Shown piece after piece: positions 50,522 through 62,274 of a stretch of DNA of 64,000 nucleotides (position 1 is its first letter; each line of letters begins with the position of its first letter). The position numbers and the translations under genes were made by a program. The notes beneath the pieces were generated by a model. That model saw only the letters and a program-made list of their open reading frames with translations. It was not told where the DNA came from and searched no databases. Source of the stretch: Vicinamibacterales bacterium (GTDB taxonomy: Bacteria > Acidobacteriota > Vicinamibacteria > Vicinamibacterales > 2-12-FULL-66-21); the NCBI GenBank assembly GCA_035699745.1, contig DASSPH010000069.1, forward strand, positions 168,549 to 232,548. Reading direction: 5' to 3'.

Positions 50522-52375
50522 TCAGCGGCGCTGGGATCCGAGCCAGCGGTCGCGGAAGGTCTTCTGGTCGGCGCTCGGGGTGCCGCCGGCGTCTTCGAGG
50601 AGCACGGCTTCGAGATCCGGATCCTCGCGGAGTGCGACGTTCGCGGTTCCGCTGGTGCTGCCGCGCTTGAAGCCGATGACGATCCGGTCGCCGGGCTTCT
50701 TCGCGGCAATCGCCTCGGTGAGCTGCTGGATCGACGCGACTGCCTGACCGTCCGCTTCGACGATGGTGTCGTTCTGCTCGAGCCCTGCTTCGTACGCGGG
50801 CGTGCCCGGCGCCTGCAGGTTGCCGAGACGATTCGGTGCGTCCCCCGCGCGCAGGTCGCCCGCCCAGCCGCGCCCGGCATTGCGCTTGCGCAGCACCACG
50901 CCGGCGCGCTGCATCAGGCGCGCGTAATCGACGACCTCGCGCCCGACCATGTAGCGGCGGTAGAAGTCTTCGGCGAACGCGCGGTCGCCGGACACCTCCG
51001 CGAGGCGGTCGCGGAGATCGGCGAGGGTGTAGGGCCTGGCGACGAGACCGGGCTGCGGACCCCCGGGCTTGCCGTGCGCCTTCCACATCGCCCGCATGAA
51101 GTCGTCGAGCGTGACCCTGCCGTTCGTCCTGTCGCGCAGCGAGAGATCGAGACCGAGCGCGACGGCGCCGCCGTAGGTGTAATACGAGATGAACGTGATG
51201 CCGAAGTTCGTCGGATCGACGGAACGCGCGGCGTCGGTGAACGGCGCCATGTGGCTCATCTCCACCGGCGAGCGGAACCGCCGCCCCGGGCCGTTGATGA
51301 CGGCGCCGGCGAGGCTGCCCATGCCGGCGACGGTGCGCCTGACGTCCGCCAGCCCGGCCCGCCCCATGATGAGCGAGCCGTAGTACTGCGTGAATCCTTC
51401 GGCCACCCACAACAGGTCGGTGAGGTTCGCTTCCTCGTAGTTGAACGGCTCCAGCCCCTGCGGACGGATTCGCTCGACGTTCCAGGCGTGAAAGAACTCG
51501 TGCGACGCCGTGCCCAGCCCGCTGCGCACGCTGCCCCGCCCGCTCACGACGGTGCTGTTCCGGTGCTCCATGCCGTCGCCGCCGTTGCCCGGCAGGTAAT
51601 CGGCCAGGAACGTGTACGACCCGGTGTCGAACTCCGGATACTCGCCGAACACGGTCACCGCCTCGCGCACGATCTTCTCGACGCCGGCGGCGTACTCGTC
51701 GATGTCCCGCTCGGCGCTCTCGGTATGGATGGCCGCGCGAATCGCGAACGTCTTGCCGTCGGGATTGGCGACCGTGAACTCGCGGACGGTGTGCGCGCTC
51801 AGCTCGGTCGGGCTGTCGAACAGGTACTGCAGGTTCGGCGCGGTGAAGGTCCACGGATCCGAGGTCGGAAACAGCTGCGTCGCCGGGCGCCAGTTCGAGC
51901 CGGGCGGCGGCGCGAAGGTGACGCGCGCCGGGCGTGCATCCATCTGCCGCGCCCACATCAGCGTCGCCGGCAGGTTCATGTGCGCGTGCGTCGTGTCGAT
52001 GCCGAGGTAGGTGCCGTCGACGAGATTGCCGAAGATGCGGTAGGTGATCCGCACCGTGCCGTCGTGTCCGGCGACGTCCCACTGATACGGGTTCGGCCGG
52101 GCGAGGGTCAGCTCTTTCCCCTTGCCGTCGAACGCGCGCACGTCGAAGACGTTCTTGGCGAACTCGTGGACGGCGTAGCGCCCGGGCGACGATCGGCTCA
52201 TACGCGCCTGGAGGGTCGCGCCGGGAACGTTCGGGAACGTGACTTCCACGGCGGCCACGTGATGCTCCGCTTCGGGGAACGAGACCCGGTAGACGACGGC
52301 GGCGGCGCCGGCCTGCTGCCGGGCAGACAGCGGCGTGCCGAGCAGGATGGCGAGGGCGAGGACGGTCGAACGCAT
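50522..52375 (-). CDS. secreted M61-family metallopeptidase with PDZ domain
   Basis: 617 residues. A signal peptide covers about 1-18 (LSARQQ after it). An N-terminal beta-domain precedes the zinc site SHEFFHAWNVERIRP (His near 292 and 296), with GMEHRNSTVV just upstream and WVAEGFTQYYG supplying the third ligand. That order is typical of M61 glycyl aminopeptidases. A PDZ domain follows from about 500 (GTPAYEAGLEQNDTIVEADGQAV). It trims N-terminal glycine or alanine outside the cytoplasm. It stands alone, with 44 bases to the ureohydrolase gene. Confidence 0.87.
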   Translation of the reverse strand: MRSTVLALAILLGTPLSARQQAGAAAVVYRVSFPEAEHHVAAVEVTFPNVPGATLQARMSRSSPGRYAVHEFAKNVFDVRAFDGKGKELTLARPNPYQWDVAGHDGTVRITYRIFGNLVDGTYLGIDTTHAHMNLPATLMWARQMDARPARVTFAPPPGSNWRPATQLFPTSDPWTFTAPNLQYLFDSPTELSAHTVREFTVANPDGKTFAIRAAIHTESAERDIDEYAAGVEKIVREAVTVFGEYPEFDTGSYTFLADYLPGNGGDGMEHRNSTVVSGRGSVRSGLGTASHEFFHAWNVERIRPQGLEPFNYEEANLTDLLWVAEGFTQYYGSLIMGRAGLADVRRTVAGMGSLAGAVINGPGRRFRSPVEMSHMAPFTDAARSVDPTNFGITFISYYTYGGAVALGLDLSLRDRTNGRVTLDDFMRAMWKAHGKPGGPQPGLVARPYTLADLRDRLAEVSGDRAFAEDFYRRYMVGREVVDYARLMQRAGVVLRKRNAGRGWAGDLRAGDAPNRLGNLQAPGTPAYEAGLEQNDTIVEADGQAVASIQQLTEAIAAKKPGDRIVIGFKRGSTSGTANVALREDPDLEAVLLEDAGGTPSADQKTFRDRWLGSQRR

Positions 52376-52420
52376 CGGCTTCTCCGAAGATGCCCGAACG
52401 GGGCGGGGCTCAGTGACGGA

Positions 52421-53371
52421 TCACGCGTGACCTCGGCCGAGCGCGATCACGCACAACAGCTCGAACATGATGTTGGCCGCGAGCAGCGACGTAATCTGGC
52501 CCGGCCCGTCGAACACCGGCGCCACTTCCACGACGTCGCAGGCGACGAGGTTGCTGCCGGCCAGCGCGCGCACCAGTTCCTGCGCCTCGTAACTGGAGAC
52601 GCCGCCGACCTCCGGCGTGCCGGTGCCCGGCGCGTACGCCGGATCCACGCAATCGATGTCGAACGTGACGTACAGCGGCCGGCTGCCGACGATCTCCTTG
52701 ACCCTCGCCATCGTCGCCGCGACGCCGCCGCTCTTCAGCATGCGGATGTCGATGGTCGTCACGCTGCTGCCCCGCTGGAACGCGAAATCCTCGTCGTCGC
52801 CGTACATCGGGCCGCGGATGCCGACCTGCACGTAGGTGGCGGGATCGATGATCCGCTCCTCGATCGCGCGGCGGAACGGCGAGCCATGGAAGTACTTGCC
52901 GCCGAAGTAATCCCCCCACGTGTCGATGTGCGCGTCGAACTGCACGAGCGCGAGGGGTCCGTGCCGCTTCGCCGCGGCGCGAAGGCACGGGAGCGAGATC
53001 GAGTGATCGCCGCCGACGACGAGCGGGATGGCTCCCGCCTCCAGCACGCGCGAGACGCCGGCCTCGATCGCCGTGTAGGCGGCTTCGATGCCGACCGGCG
53101 GCGCGTCCACGTCCCCGGCGTCGACGATGGTCAGCTCGGCGAAGGGCGAGACCCTCTGGAAATAGGAGTACGGCCGGATCAGCGACGACTGTGACCGGAT
53201 CTCGCGGGGTCCCAGCCGGGCGCCGGACCGGTACGAGGTGCCGCTGTCGAAGGGCACGCCGAGGATCGCGACGTCGACCCCCGCGAGATCGGTCTGGTGC
53301 GGCAGCCGCATGAACGTCGCCGGCTGCGCGAAGCGCGGGCTCGTACCCGAATCGAGCTGCCTGGACTTCAC
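52421..53371 (-). CDS. agmatinase/arginase-family ureohydrolase
   Basis: 316 residues from the GTG at 53371, which overlaps the permease stop in TAGTG. The dimanganese ligands are all present: GGDHSIS (His123), FDAHIDT (Asp146, His148, Asp150), and FDIDCVDPAYAPGTGTPE near 236. The sequence is closer to agmatinase (SpeB) than arginase, especially the GTGTPE ending. It would release urea from agmatine or a related guanidino compound. There is no arginine decarboxylase beside it, so the substrate is not fixed. Confidence 0.85.
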   Translation of the reverse strand: MKSRQLDSGTSPRFAQPATFMRLPHQTDLAGVDVAILGVPFDSGTSYRSGARLGPREIRSQSSLIRPYSYFQRVSPFAELTIVDAGDVDAPPVGIEAAYTAIEAGVSRVLEAGAIPLVVGGDHSISLPCLRAAAKRHGPLALVQFDAHIDTWGDYFGGKYFHGSPFRRAIEERIIDPATYVQVGIRGPMYGDDEDFAFQRGSSVTTIDIRMLKSGGVAATMARVKEIVGSRPLYVTFDIDCVDPAYAPGTGTPEVGGVSSYEAQELVRALAGSNLVACDVVEVAPVFDGPGQITSLLAANIMFELLCVIALGRGHA

Positions 53372-54666
53372 TAGCTTTCCCGGACCCACTTCCACATTTC
53401 GCCGAACGTCGCCGCCTTGCCCTGCATCAACAGCCCGGTGCGGAAGATCTTGCCCGCCGCGTACACGGCGGCGACGGTCGTGACCGCGGAGATGGCGACG
53501 GCGAGGACGATCTGCCACACCGGCGGACCGGGCGGAATCATGATCCGCAGCAGCATCAGGAACGGCGCGGCGGTCGGGAACAGCGACAGGCCCATCGACA
53601 TCGAGCTGTCGGGCGCGTTCAGGATCGCGAACCACGTCATCCACGGCAGCATCATGATGAGCATCGCCGGCGTCATCATCCCCTGCGCGTCCTTGAGGTC
53701 GGAGCACGCGGCGCCGATGGTGATGAAGATCGATCCGAACATGAACGACGCCATGACGAGGAAGAGCATCAGCCAGCCGACGTCGCTCACCCGCAGCGCG
53801 TCGCCGTATCCCATGTAGTTGGCGACGCCGGCGCCGCCGGCGATGTAGACGGTCGCGAGCAGGACCGAGACGGCGACGCTGCCGATCAGCTTGCCCATCA
53901 TCAGCTCGAACGGCGTGACCGATCCGATCAGCACTTCGCTGATCCGGCTCATCTTCTCTTCGATGACGCTGTTGAGCAGCTGCGGCGCGCCCGACATCAC
54001 CGAGAACAGCAGGATCATCATCATGCCGACGGGAATCGCCATGGTGCGGACCTTGTCGACCGCCACGGCGGCGCGAATCTGACCGCTGGCGTCGCGCTGC
54101 AGCAGCCCCAGCTCCTCGAGATCGGTGCGCCTCGTCAGCCGCGCCACCAGCGCGCGGTCGATCGCCGCCTGGCGGAAGCGCTGGTTCATGATCTCGCGGT
54201 TGACGACGTTGCCGATCCAGCTCGGGAGCGTGCGATACGAGGGATGGTTCGAGTGATAGCGGATGGTGCCGGTGGCTGCCGGATCGAGCGCATCGGCGGG
54301 GATCTCGACGAACGCGTAGATGTCGTCCTTCCGCACCCGATCGGACAGCGCGGCGCGCGCGTGCTCGTCCTGCTCGCCGAACATCTCGGGGGCCGGCAGG
54401 AAGCGCGGCGCGGTCTGGACGCCGGTGGCGGCGGCGCCGCGGTTCCACTCCTCCGCCGCGGCCGCCACCGCCGGATACAGCACGCCGGTGCGATCGATGA
54501 TGACGAAGCGGCGATCCCGGATGTCGGTCGCGTTGCGGGTGAACTTCTGCACGCCGAGCGCAATCGCCATGAAGACGGGCATCAGCAGGATGCCGACCAG
54601 GAACGCCTTCGAGCGGGTCAGCGTCGTGAACTCGGAGAGCGCGACGATCAGCGTCTTGGCGCTCAT
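53371..54666 (-). CDS. ABC-2 exporter permease, NatB-like
   Basis: 431 residues from the ATG at 54666, which overlaps the ATPase stop in ATGA. One membrane helix near 20-40 is followed by a large extracytoplasmic domain (about 45-210). Five or more helices follow from about 225 with EEKMSRISEVLIGSVTPFELMMGKL, the conserved cytoplasmic loop of ABC-2 permeases. The layout fits NatB-type exporters. With the ATPase it would export sodium, a peptide or a toxic compound; the substrate is unknown. Confidence 0.82.
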   Translation of the reverse strand: MSAKTLIVALSEFTTLTRSKAFLVGILLMPVFMAIALGVQKFTRNATDIRDRRFVIIDRTGVLYPAVAAAAEEWNRGAAATGVQTAPRFLPAPEMFGEQDEHARAALSDRVRKDDIYAFVEIPADALDPAATGTIRYHSNHPSYRTLPSWIGNVVNREIMNQRFRQAAIDRALVARLTRRTDLEELGLLQRDASGQIRAAVAVDKVRTMAIPVGMMMILLFSVMSGAPQLLNSVIEEKMSRISEVLIGSVTPFELMMGKLIGSVAVSVLLATVYIAGGAGVANYMGYGDALRVSDVGWLMLFLVMASFMFGSIFITIGAACSDLKDAQGMMTPAMLIMMLPWMTWFAILNAPDSSMSMGLSLFPTAAPFLMLLRIMIPPGPPVWQIVLAVAISAVTTVAAVYAAGKIFRTGLLMQGKAATFGEMWKWVRES

Positions 54667-55631
54667 ACGGACGCGTCCTCCCCCGCGGCGGGACGCGCGA
54701 TGCGGACGAAGATGTCGTGCAGCGAGGGGCGGGTGATCTCGAAGTGGTGCACCGGCGTGCGCTGCGCGAGCTGCTGCAGGAACCGCTGCGCGTCGCACGA
54801 CAGCCGCACCTCCTGCAGCTGGCCGTAGTCGTTGACCGCGTCCACCCCGGGAATGCCGCTCAGCGCGACGGCGCCCGCGCTGGTCCGCAGCCGCACGGTG
54901 TCGAAGCCGTACTGCGCCTGGATGTCGTGGAGCGTGCCGTCGAGAACCTTCCTGCCGCGGAAGATCATGAAGATGCGATCGCACATCTTCTCCGCGGTCG
55001 CCATGTCGTGCGTGCTGAACACCACCGTCGCCCCGCGGCGGCGCATCTCGAGCACCGCGTCCTTCAGGGTTTCGGCGTTGACCGGATCGAGGCCGGAGAA
55101 CGGCTCGTCGAGGATCAGCAGCTCCGGCTGCGAGACCACGGCGGCGACGAACTGCACCTTCTGCGACATGCCCTTCGAGAGCGACTCGATCTTCTTGTCG
55201 TCCCACCCCTGCATGCCCATGCGGGACATCCAGTCGGCGATCTGCGGATCCAGGTCGGCGACGCTGCGCCCTTTGAGCTGACCGTAATAGCGCAGCAGCC
55301 GCCGGACGGTCATCTTCTTATAGAGACCGCGCTCCTCCGGCAGGTAGCTGACGCGGTCGCGCGCGGCGACGGCCTTGGGCCGGCGCCCGGGGCGCCTGGC
55401 GTCCGGGGCGGGACCGCCGCCGGACGAGTCGAGCACGTCGATGTGCCCCTCGTCGGGCAGCAGGATGTTCATGATCATCCGCAGGGTCGTGGTCTTGCCG
55501 GATCCGTTCGGTCCGATGAAGCCGTAGATCGAGCCGCGCGGCACGGTGAGCGTCAGCCGGTCGACGGCGGTGAGGCCGTTGAACCGCTTGGTGACGTCGG
55601 TCAGGCGGATGGCGTCGGTCACGGTGCGCAC
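54663..55631 (-). CDS. ABC exporter ATPase, NatA-like
   Basis: 322 residues. Walker A is GPNGSGKTT at about 40-48, the signature is SLSKGMSQKVQF, Walker B is LLILDEPFSGLDP and the switch is STHDM. Between the Q-loop region and Walker A there is an unusual Pro/Arg-rich insertion of about 20 residues (PAPDARRPGRRPKAV) before RVSYLPEERGLY. The C-terminal domain ends in SLHDIFVRIA. It is divergent from the complex III operon, whose promoter lies 32-60 bases upstream on the other strand. Confidence 0.87.
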   Translation of the reverse strand: MRTVTDAIRLTDVTKRFNGLTAVDRLTLTVPRGSIYGFIGPNGSGKTTTLRMIMNILLPDEGHIDVLDSSGGGPAPDARRPGRRPKAVAARDRVSYLPEERGLYKKMTVRRLLRYYGQLKGRSVADLDPQIADWMSRMGMQGWDDKKIESLSKGMSQKVQFVAAVVSQPELLILDEPFSGLDPVNAETLKDAVLEMRRRGATVVFSTHDMATAEKMCDRIFMIFRGRKVLDGTLHDIQAQYGFDTVRLRTSAGAVALSGIPGVDAVNDYGQLQEVRLSCDAQRFLQQLAQRTPVHHFEITRPSLHDIFVRIARPAAGEDASV

Positions 55632-55662
55632 ATTCTAGGCCCAGGCGCGCCCGGTGTGGGGT

Positions 55663-55691
55663 TTGACAGCTTGTGAAAGATTTCACATTAT
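55663..55691 (+). promoter_or_regulatory. sigma-70-like promoter of the act operon
   Basis: TTGACA at 55663-55668 matches the -35 consensus exactly. After 17 bases, CATTAT at 55686-55691 is a fair -10. This would start transcription near 55698, about 80 bases before actA. The spacer carries the inverted repeat listed next. Confidence 0.7.
55671..55688. promoter_or_regulatory. Rex-like operator TTGTGAAAGATTTCACAT
   Basis: The inverted repeat fits the Rex consensus TTGTGAA-N4-TTCACAA at all but the last base and lies between the -35 and -10, where a bound protein would block RNA polymerase. Rex is an NADH/NAD+ sensor that represses respiratory genes. The same bases also fit the CRP half-sites TGTGA-N6-TCACA, but a spacer position is unusual for CRP activation. 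Confidence 0.6.
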
Positions 55692-55778
55692 TATCGCCGG
55701 CCGCACACCGTTCGCGTACGCAAAACGCGCGCACTTCGATATAGTTGTGGGCTTTGACGGTCGGCAGCAGTCCAGACG

Positions 55779-56438
55779 ATGAGTCAGATTTTCCATCGCA
55801 GCACAAACCTCTGGTCCAAGTTCAGCATCGCGGCCGGCCTCATCTTCGTGGGGTTCATCGGCTGGGTGGTCGTGACGATGTCGTGGTCGGGATACACGAC
55901 GGGCCAGGGGGTCATCAAGGACCAGCCGGTCCAGTTCAGTCATGCGCATCACGTCGGCTCGATGGGCATCGATTGCCGCTACTGCCATACGACCGTGGAG
56001 GAGTCGGCCTTCGCCAACATCCCTCCCACCAAGACCTGCATGAACTGCCACTCGCAGATCTGGACCAACGCCCCGATCCTCGAGCCCGTGCGGGCCAGTT
56101 TCCGTGAGAACCGCCCGCTGCAGTGGCAGCGCGTCCACGATCTTCCCGACTTCGTGTACTTCAACCACAGCATTCACGTCGCGAAAGGGGTCGGCTGCGC
56201 CACGTGCCACGGTCCCGTCGACCGTATGCCCCTGATGTACCAGGAGAACAGCCTCCAGATGAGCTGGTGCCTGGACTGCCACCGCAATCCCGCGAAGTTC
56301 GTCCGCCCGCGCGATCAGGTCTTCAACATGGCCTATCAGCGCCCCGCCGACGACCCCGGACTCGGCGAACGCCTGGTGAAGGAATACAAGATCGCGGACT
56401 CCCTGCAGCTCACGAGCTGCTCGACTTGCCACAGATGA
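55779..56438 (+). CDS. actA: alternative complex III subunit A, pentaheme cytochrome c
   Basis: 219 residues with an N-terminal membrane helix (FSIAAGLIFVGFIGWVVV) and five heme c sites: CRYCH, CMNCH, CATCH, CLDCH and CSTCH. Five hemes and the anchored N-terminus are typical of ActA. It passes electrons from the iron-sulfur and quinol-oxidising subunits toward the monoheme subunit. It is first in the act operon, about 80 bases after the predicted transcription start. Confidence 0.92.
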   Translation: MSQIFHRSTNLWSKFSIAAGLIFVGFIGWVVVTMSWSGYTTGQGVIKDQPVQFSHAHHVGSMGIDCRYCHTTVEESAFANIPPTKTCMNCHSQIWTNAPILEPVRASFRENRPLQWQRVHDLPDFVYFNHSIHVAKGVGCATCHGPVDRMPLMYQENSLQMSWCLDCHRNPAKFVRPRDQVFNMAYQRPADDPGLGERLVKEYKIADSLQLTSCSTCHR

Positions 56439-56523
56439 GGCTGGCGACCGGCTGTTCGCCGTTCACGGTCGGCGGCTCGCCGTCCCCGCTTGCTGGCTGC
56501 AAGCTGCAGACTGCTAACTAGTT

Positions 56524-59670
<3,147 letters not shown>

Positions 59671-59702
59671 GACGAACCAGCCAATGAGCGTGCAGGGGAC
59701 TC

Positions 59703-61085
59703 ATGCTTAATCCCAAACCCGCGACGTACGCGCCCGCGCCGCTCATCGAGCCCGGACACACGTTCGGCTCGATCACCGACAAGATCAGCGGCGTCGTCCT
59801 TGGCACCCGGACGCCGCTCAGCTGGTTCATCGTCGTGTCGATCGGCCTGATGCTGATGGGCGGCCTCGGGCTGGCGGTGGTCTACCTGCTGATCAAGGGC
59901 ACCGGCATCTGGGGCGTCAACCAGCCGGTCGGGTGGGGCTTCGCGATCATCAACTTCGTCTGGTGGATCGGCATCGGCCACGCCGGGACGCTGATCTCCG
60001 CCATTCTGCTGCTGCTCCGCCAGGGCTGGCGGACGTCGATCAACCGCTTCGCCGAAGGCATGACCATCTTCGCGGTCATGTGCGCCGGCCTGTTCCCGCT
60101 GATCCACACCGGCCGTCCGTGGCTGGCGGCCTACTGGTTGTTCCCGTATCCCAACAGCATGGGGGTGTGGCCGCAGTTCCGCAGCCCGCTGATCTGGGAC
60201 GTGTTCGCGGTCTCCACCTACTTCACGGTGTCGCTGCTGTTCTGGTACGTCGGTCTGATTCCCGACCTGGCGACGCTGCGCGACAAGGCGAAGACGAGGC
60301 CGGTGAAGATCATCTACGGCGTGCTCTCGCTCGGCTGGCGGGGATCGGCGCGCCACTGGCAGCGTTACGAGCACATCTACCTGCTGCTGGCCGGGCTGTC
60401 GACGCCGCTGGTGCTCTCGGTCCACACAGTGGTGAGCTTCGACTTCGCGATCGGCATCATCCCGGGGTGGCACGCGACCATCTTCCCGCCGTACTTCGTC
60501 GCCGGCGCGATCTACGCCGGCTTCGCGATGGTGCTCACGCTCGCCATCCCGCTGCGCAAGATCTACGGCCTCGAAGACTTCATCACCATGCGCCACCTCG
60601 AGAACATGGGCAAGGTGACGCTGGTGACCGCGCTGATCGTCGGCTACGGCTACGTGTCGGAAGCCTTCTTCGGCTTCTACAGCGCGAACAAGTACGAAGG
60701 CTTCATGATCTGGAACCGCATGACGGGTCCTTACGCGCCGTACTACTGGACGCTGATCTTCTGCAACATCATCACGCCGCAGTTCCTCTGGCTGAAGCGC
60801 GTCCGCACCAGCACGCTGGGCCTGTTCCTCGTCGCGATGGTCGTCAACGTCGGCATGTGGCTGGAGCGGTTCGTCATCGTCATCACCAGCCTGCACCGTG
60901 ACTTCCTGCCCTCGTCGTGGGGGATGTACTACCCGACGATCTGGGACTGGATGACGTTCGTCGGCACCATCGGCCTGTTCGTGACGCTGTTCTTCCTCTT
61001 CGTGCGGTTCCTGCCGATGATCTCGATCTTCGAAATGAGGACGATGGCGCCGGAGGCGAAGCTGAAAGAGTCGGAGGGCCACTGA
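59703..61085 (+). CDS. actC: alternative complex III subunit C, NrfD-like membrane protein
   Basis: 460 residues. AGGGGACTC precedes the ATG. About ten hydrophobic segments are present; NrfD/PsrC-family features include WWIGIGHAGTLISAIL near 85 and the later GIIPGWHATIFPPYFVAGA. This subunit holds a quinol site and is thought to take part in proton movement. It overlaps actD by one base (TGATG). Confidence 0.92.
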   Translation: MLNPKPATYAPAPLIEPGHTFGSITDKISGVVLGTRTPLSWFIVVSIGLMLMGGLGLAVVYLLIKGTGIWGVNQPVGWGFAIINFVWWIGIGHAGTLISAILLLLRQGWRTSINRFAEGMTIFAVMCAGLFPLIHTGRPWLAAYWLFPYPNSMGVWPQFRSPLIWDVFAVSTYFTVSLLFWYVGLIPDLATLRDKAKTRPVKIIYGVLSLGWRGSARHWQRYEHIYLLLAGLSTPLVLSVHTVVSFDFAIGIIPGWHATIFPPYFVAGAIYAGFAMVLTLAIPLRKIYGLEDFITMRHLENMGKVTLVTALIVGYGYVSEAFFGFYSANKYEGFMIWNRMTGPYAPYYWTLIFCNIITPQFLWLKRVRTSTLGLFLVAMVVNVGMWLERFVIVITSLHRDFLPSSWGMYYPTIWDWMTFVGTIGLFVTLFFLFVRFLPMISIFEMRTMAPEAKLKESEGH

Positions 61086-61636
61086 TGAGCGCCGCGCACA
61101 CCGCGTCCGCCGCCCCGTTCGGCCTGATGGCGGAATTCGAGAACCCGAGCGCGCTCGTGGCGGCGGCGAAGCGGACCTACGAGGCCGGCTACCGCAACAT
61201 CGATACGTTCTCCCCCTACCCGATCGAGGAAGCCTGGGAGGCGATCGGCCAGCAGGATCGCCGGCTGTCGAAGATCGTGCTCGCCGGCGGGCTGGCCGGG
61301 CTGCTCACCGGCTTCGCGCTGCAGGAGTGGGTGCACCAGCTGGCGTATCCGATCAACATCGCGGGCAAGCCGCTCAACAGCTGGCCGCAGTTCGTGCCGG
61401 TCATGTTCGAGCTGACGATCCTGTTCGCGTCGCTGTCGGCGGTGATCGGCATGATCGTGCTGAACGGGCTGCCGCAGCCGTATCACCCGGTCTTCAACGT
61501 GCCGCGCTTCGAGCACGCCTCGCGCGATCGGTTCTTCCTGCTGGTCGAGTCGACCGACCCGAAGTTCGATCGCACGAAGACGCTGGACTTCCTGAAGGGG
61601 CTCAATCCCAGTGAGATCAATGAAGTTGAGCCGTAG
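61085..61636 (+). CDS. actD: alternative complex III subunit D
   Basis: 183 residues. The soluble N-terminal half starts GLMAEFENPSALVAAAKRTYEAGY, a pattern characteristic of ActD. Two membrane helices follow at about 58-78 (IVLAGGLAGLLTGFALQ) and 98-122 (VPVMFELTILFASLSAVIGM). The C-terminus contains DRFFLLVESTDPKFD. It shares bases with actC and actE at both ends. Confidence 0.9.
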   Translation: MSAAHTASAAPFGLMAEFENPSALVAAAKRTYEAGYRNIDTFSPYPIEEAWEAIGQQDRRLSKIVLAGGLAGLLTGFALQEWVHQLAYPINIAGKPLNSWPQFVPVMFELTILFASLSAVIGMIVLNGLPQPYHPVFNVPRFEHASRDRFFLLVESTDPKFDRTKTLDFLKGLNPSEINEVEP

Positions 61637-62267
61637 CCGCCGCCCGCGTCCCGCTGTCCGCCTGCCGCTGGCCGCGGCGCTGCTCATCGCCGGCGCGTCG
61701 GTCGCAGGCTGCCGGCAGGACATGCACAACACGCCGGTCGGCCAACCGCTGCGCGAGAGCCTGTTCGTCAAGAACGTCTCGACCTCGCGCGCGCCGGTCG
61801 AGGGGACCGTGGCCCGCGGCACGCTGCAGGACGATGCGGCGTTCTTCACCGGCAAGGAGGGGGGAGCGCCGGTGAACGCGCTGCCGTTCGCGCTGACCGC
61901 GGAGGTGCTCGATCGCGGCGAGCAGCGGTTCAACATCTACTGCTCGCCCTGCCACGGCGTCTCCGGGCGCGGCGACGGCATGATCGTGCGCCGCGGCTAC
62001 CGCCAGCCGCCGTCGTTCCACATCGATCGGCTGCAGCAGGCGCCGCTCGGCCATTTCTTCGACACGATGACCAACGGGTTCGGCGCGATGCCGGATTACC
62101 GCGCGCAGATCATGCCGCGCGATCGCTGGGCGATCGCCGCCTACGTGCGCGCGCTGCAATTGAGCCAGCACGCGACCGCCGCGGACATCCCGGCCGACGA
62201 ACGGCAGAAGCTCGGACAGCCGGCGGCCAGGCCCGAAGGCGGCGCGGCGGCGGGCCAGCACAAGTAA
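61620..62267 (+). CDS. actE: alternative complex III subunit E, monoheme cytochrome c lipoprotein
   Basis: 215 residues from the ATG at 61620; a GTG at 61611 is possible. A signal with lipobox (GASVAGC) anchors it, and one heme c site is present (CSPCH, in FNIYCSPCHGVSGRGDG). The distal methionine is probably in GAMPDYRAQI. It should pass electrons to the oxidase or to a soluble cytochrome. It overlaps actD by 17 bases. Confidence 0.9.
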   Translation: MKLSRSRRPRPAVRLPLAAALLIAGASVAGCRQDMHNTPVGQPLRESLFVKNVSTSRAPVEGTVARGTLQDDAAFFTGKEGGAPVNALPFALTAEVLDRGEQRFNIYCSPCHGVSGRGDGMIVRRGYRQPPSFHIDRLQQAPLGHFFDTMTNGFGAMPDYRAQIMPRDRWAIAAYVRALQLSQHATAADIPADERQKLGQPAARPEGGAAAGQHK

Positions 62268-62274
62268 TCACTAA

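Noticed and set aside
50507..53194. 895-codon plus-strand frame over the M61 peptidase and agmatinase-family genes
   Set aside because: No domain is visible; the opposite strand has HExxH and ureohydrolase metal motifs in order.
55671..55688. CRP/FNR activator site
   Set aside because: The half-sites also fit TGTGA-N6-TCACA, but the position inside the promoter spacer and the longer match to the Rex consensus favour a repressor. Not fully excluded.
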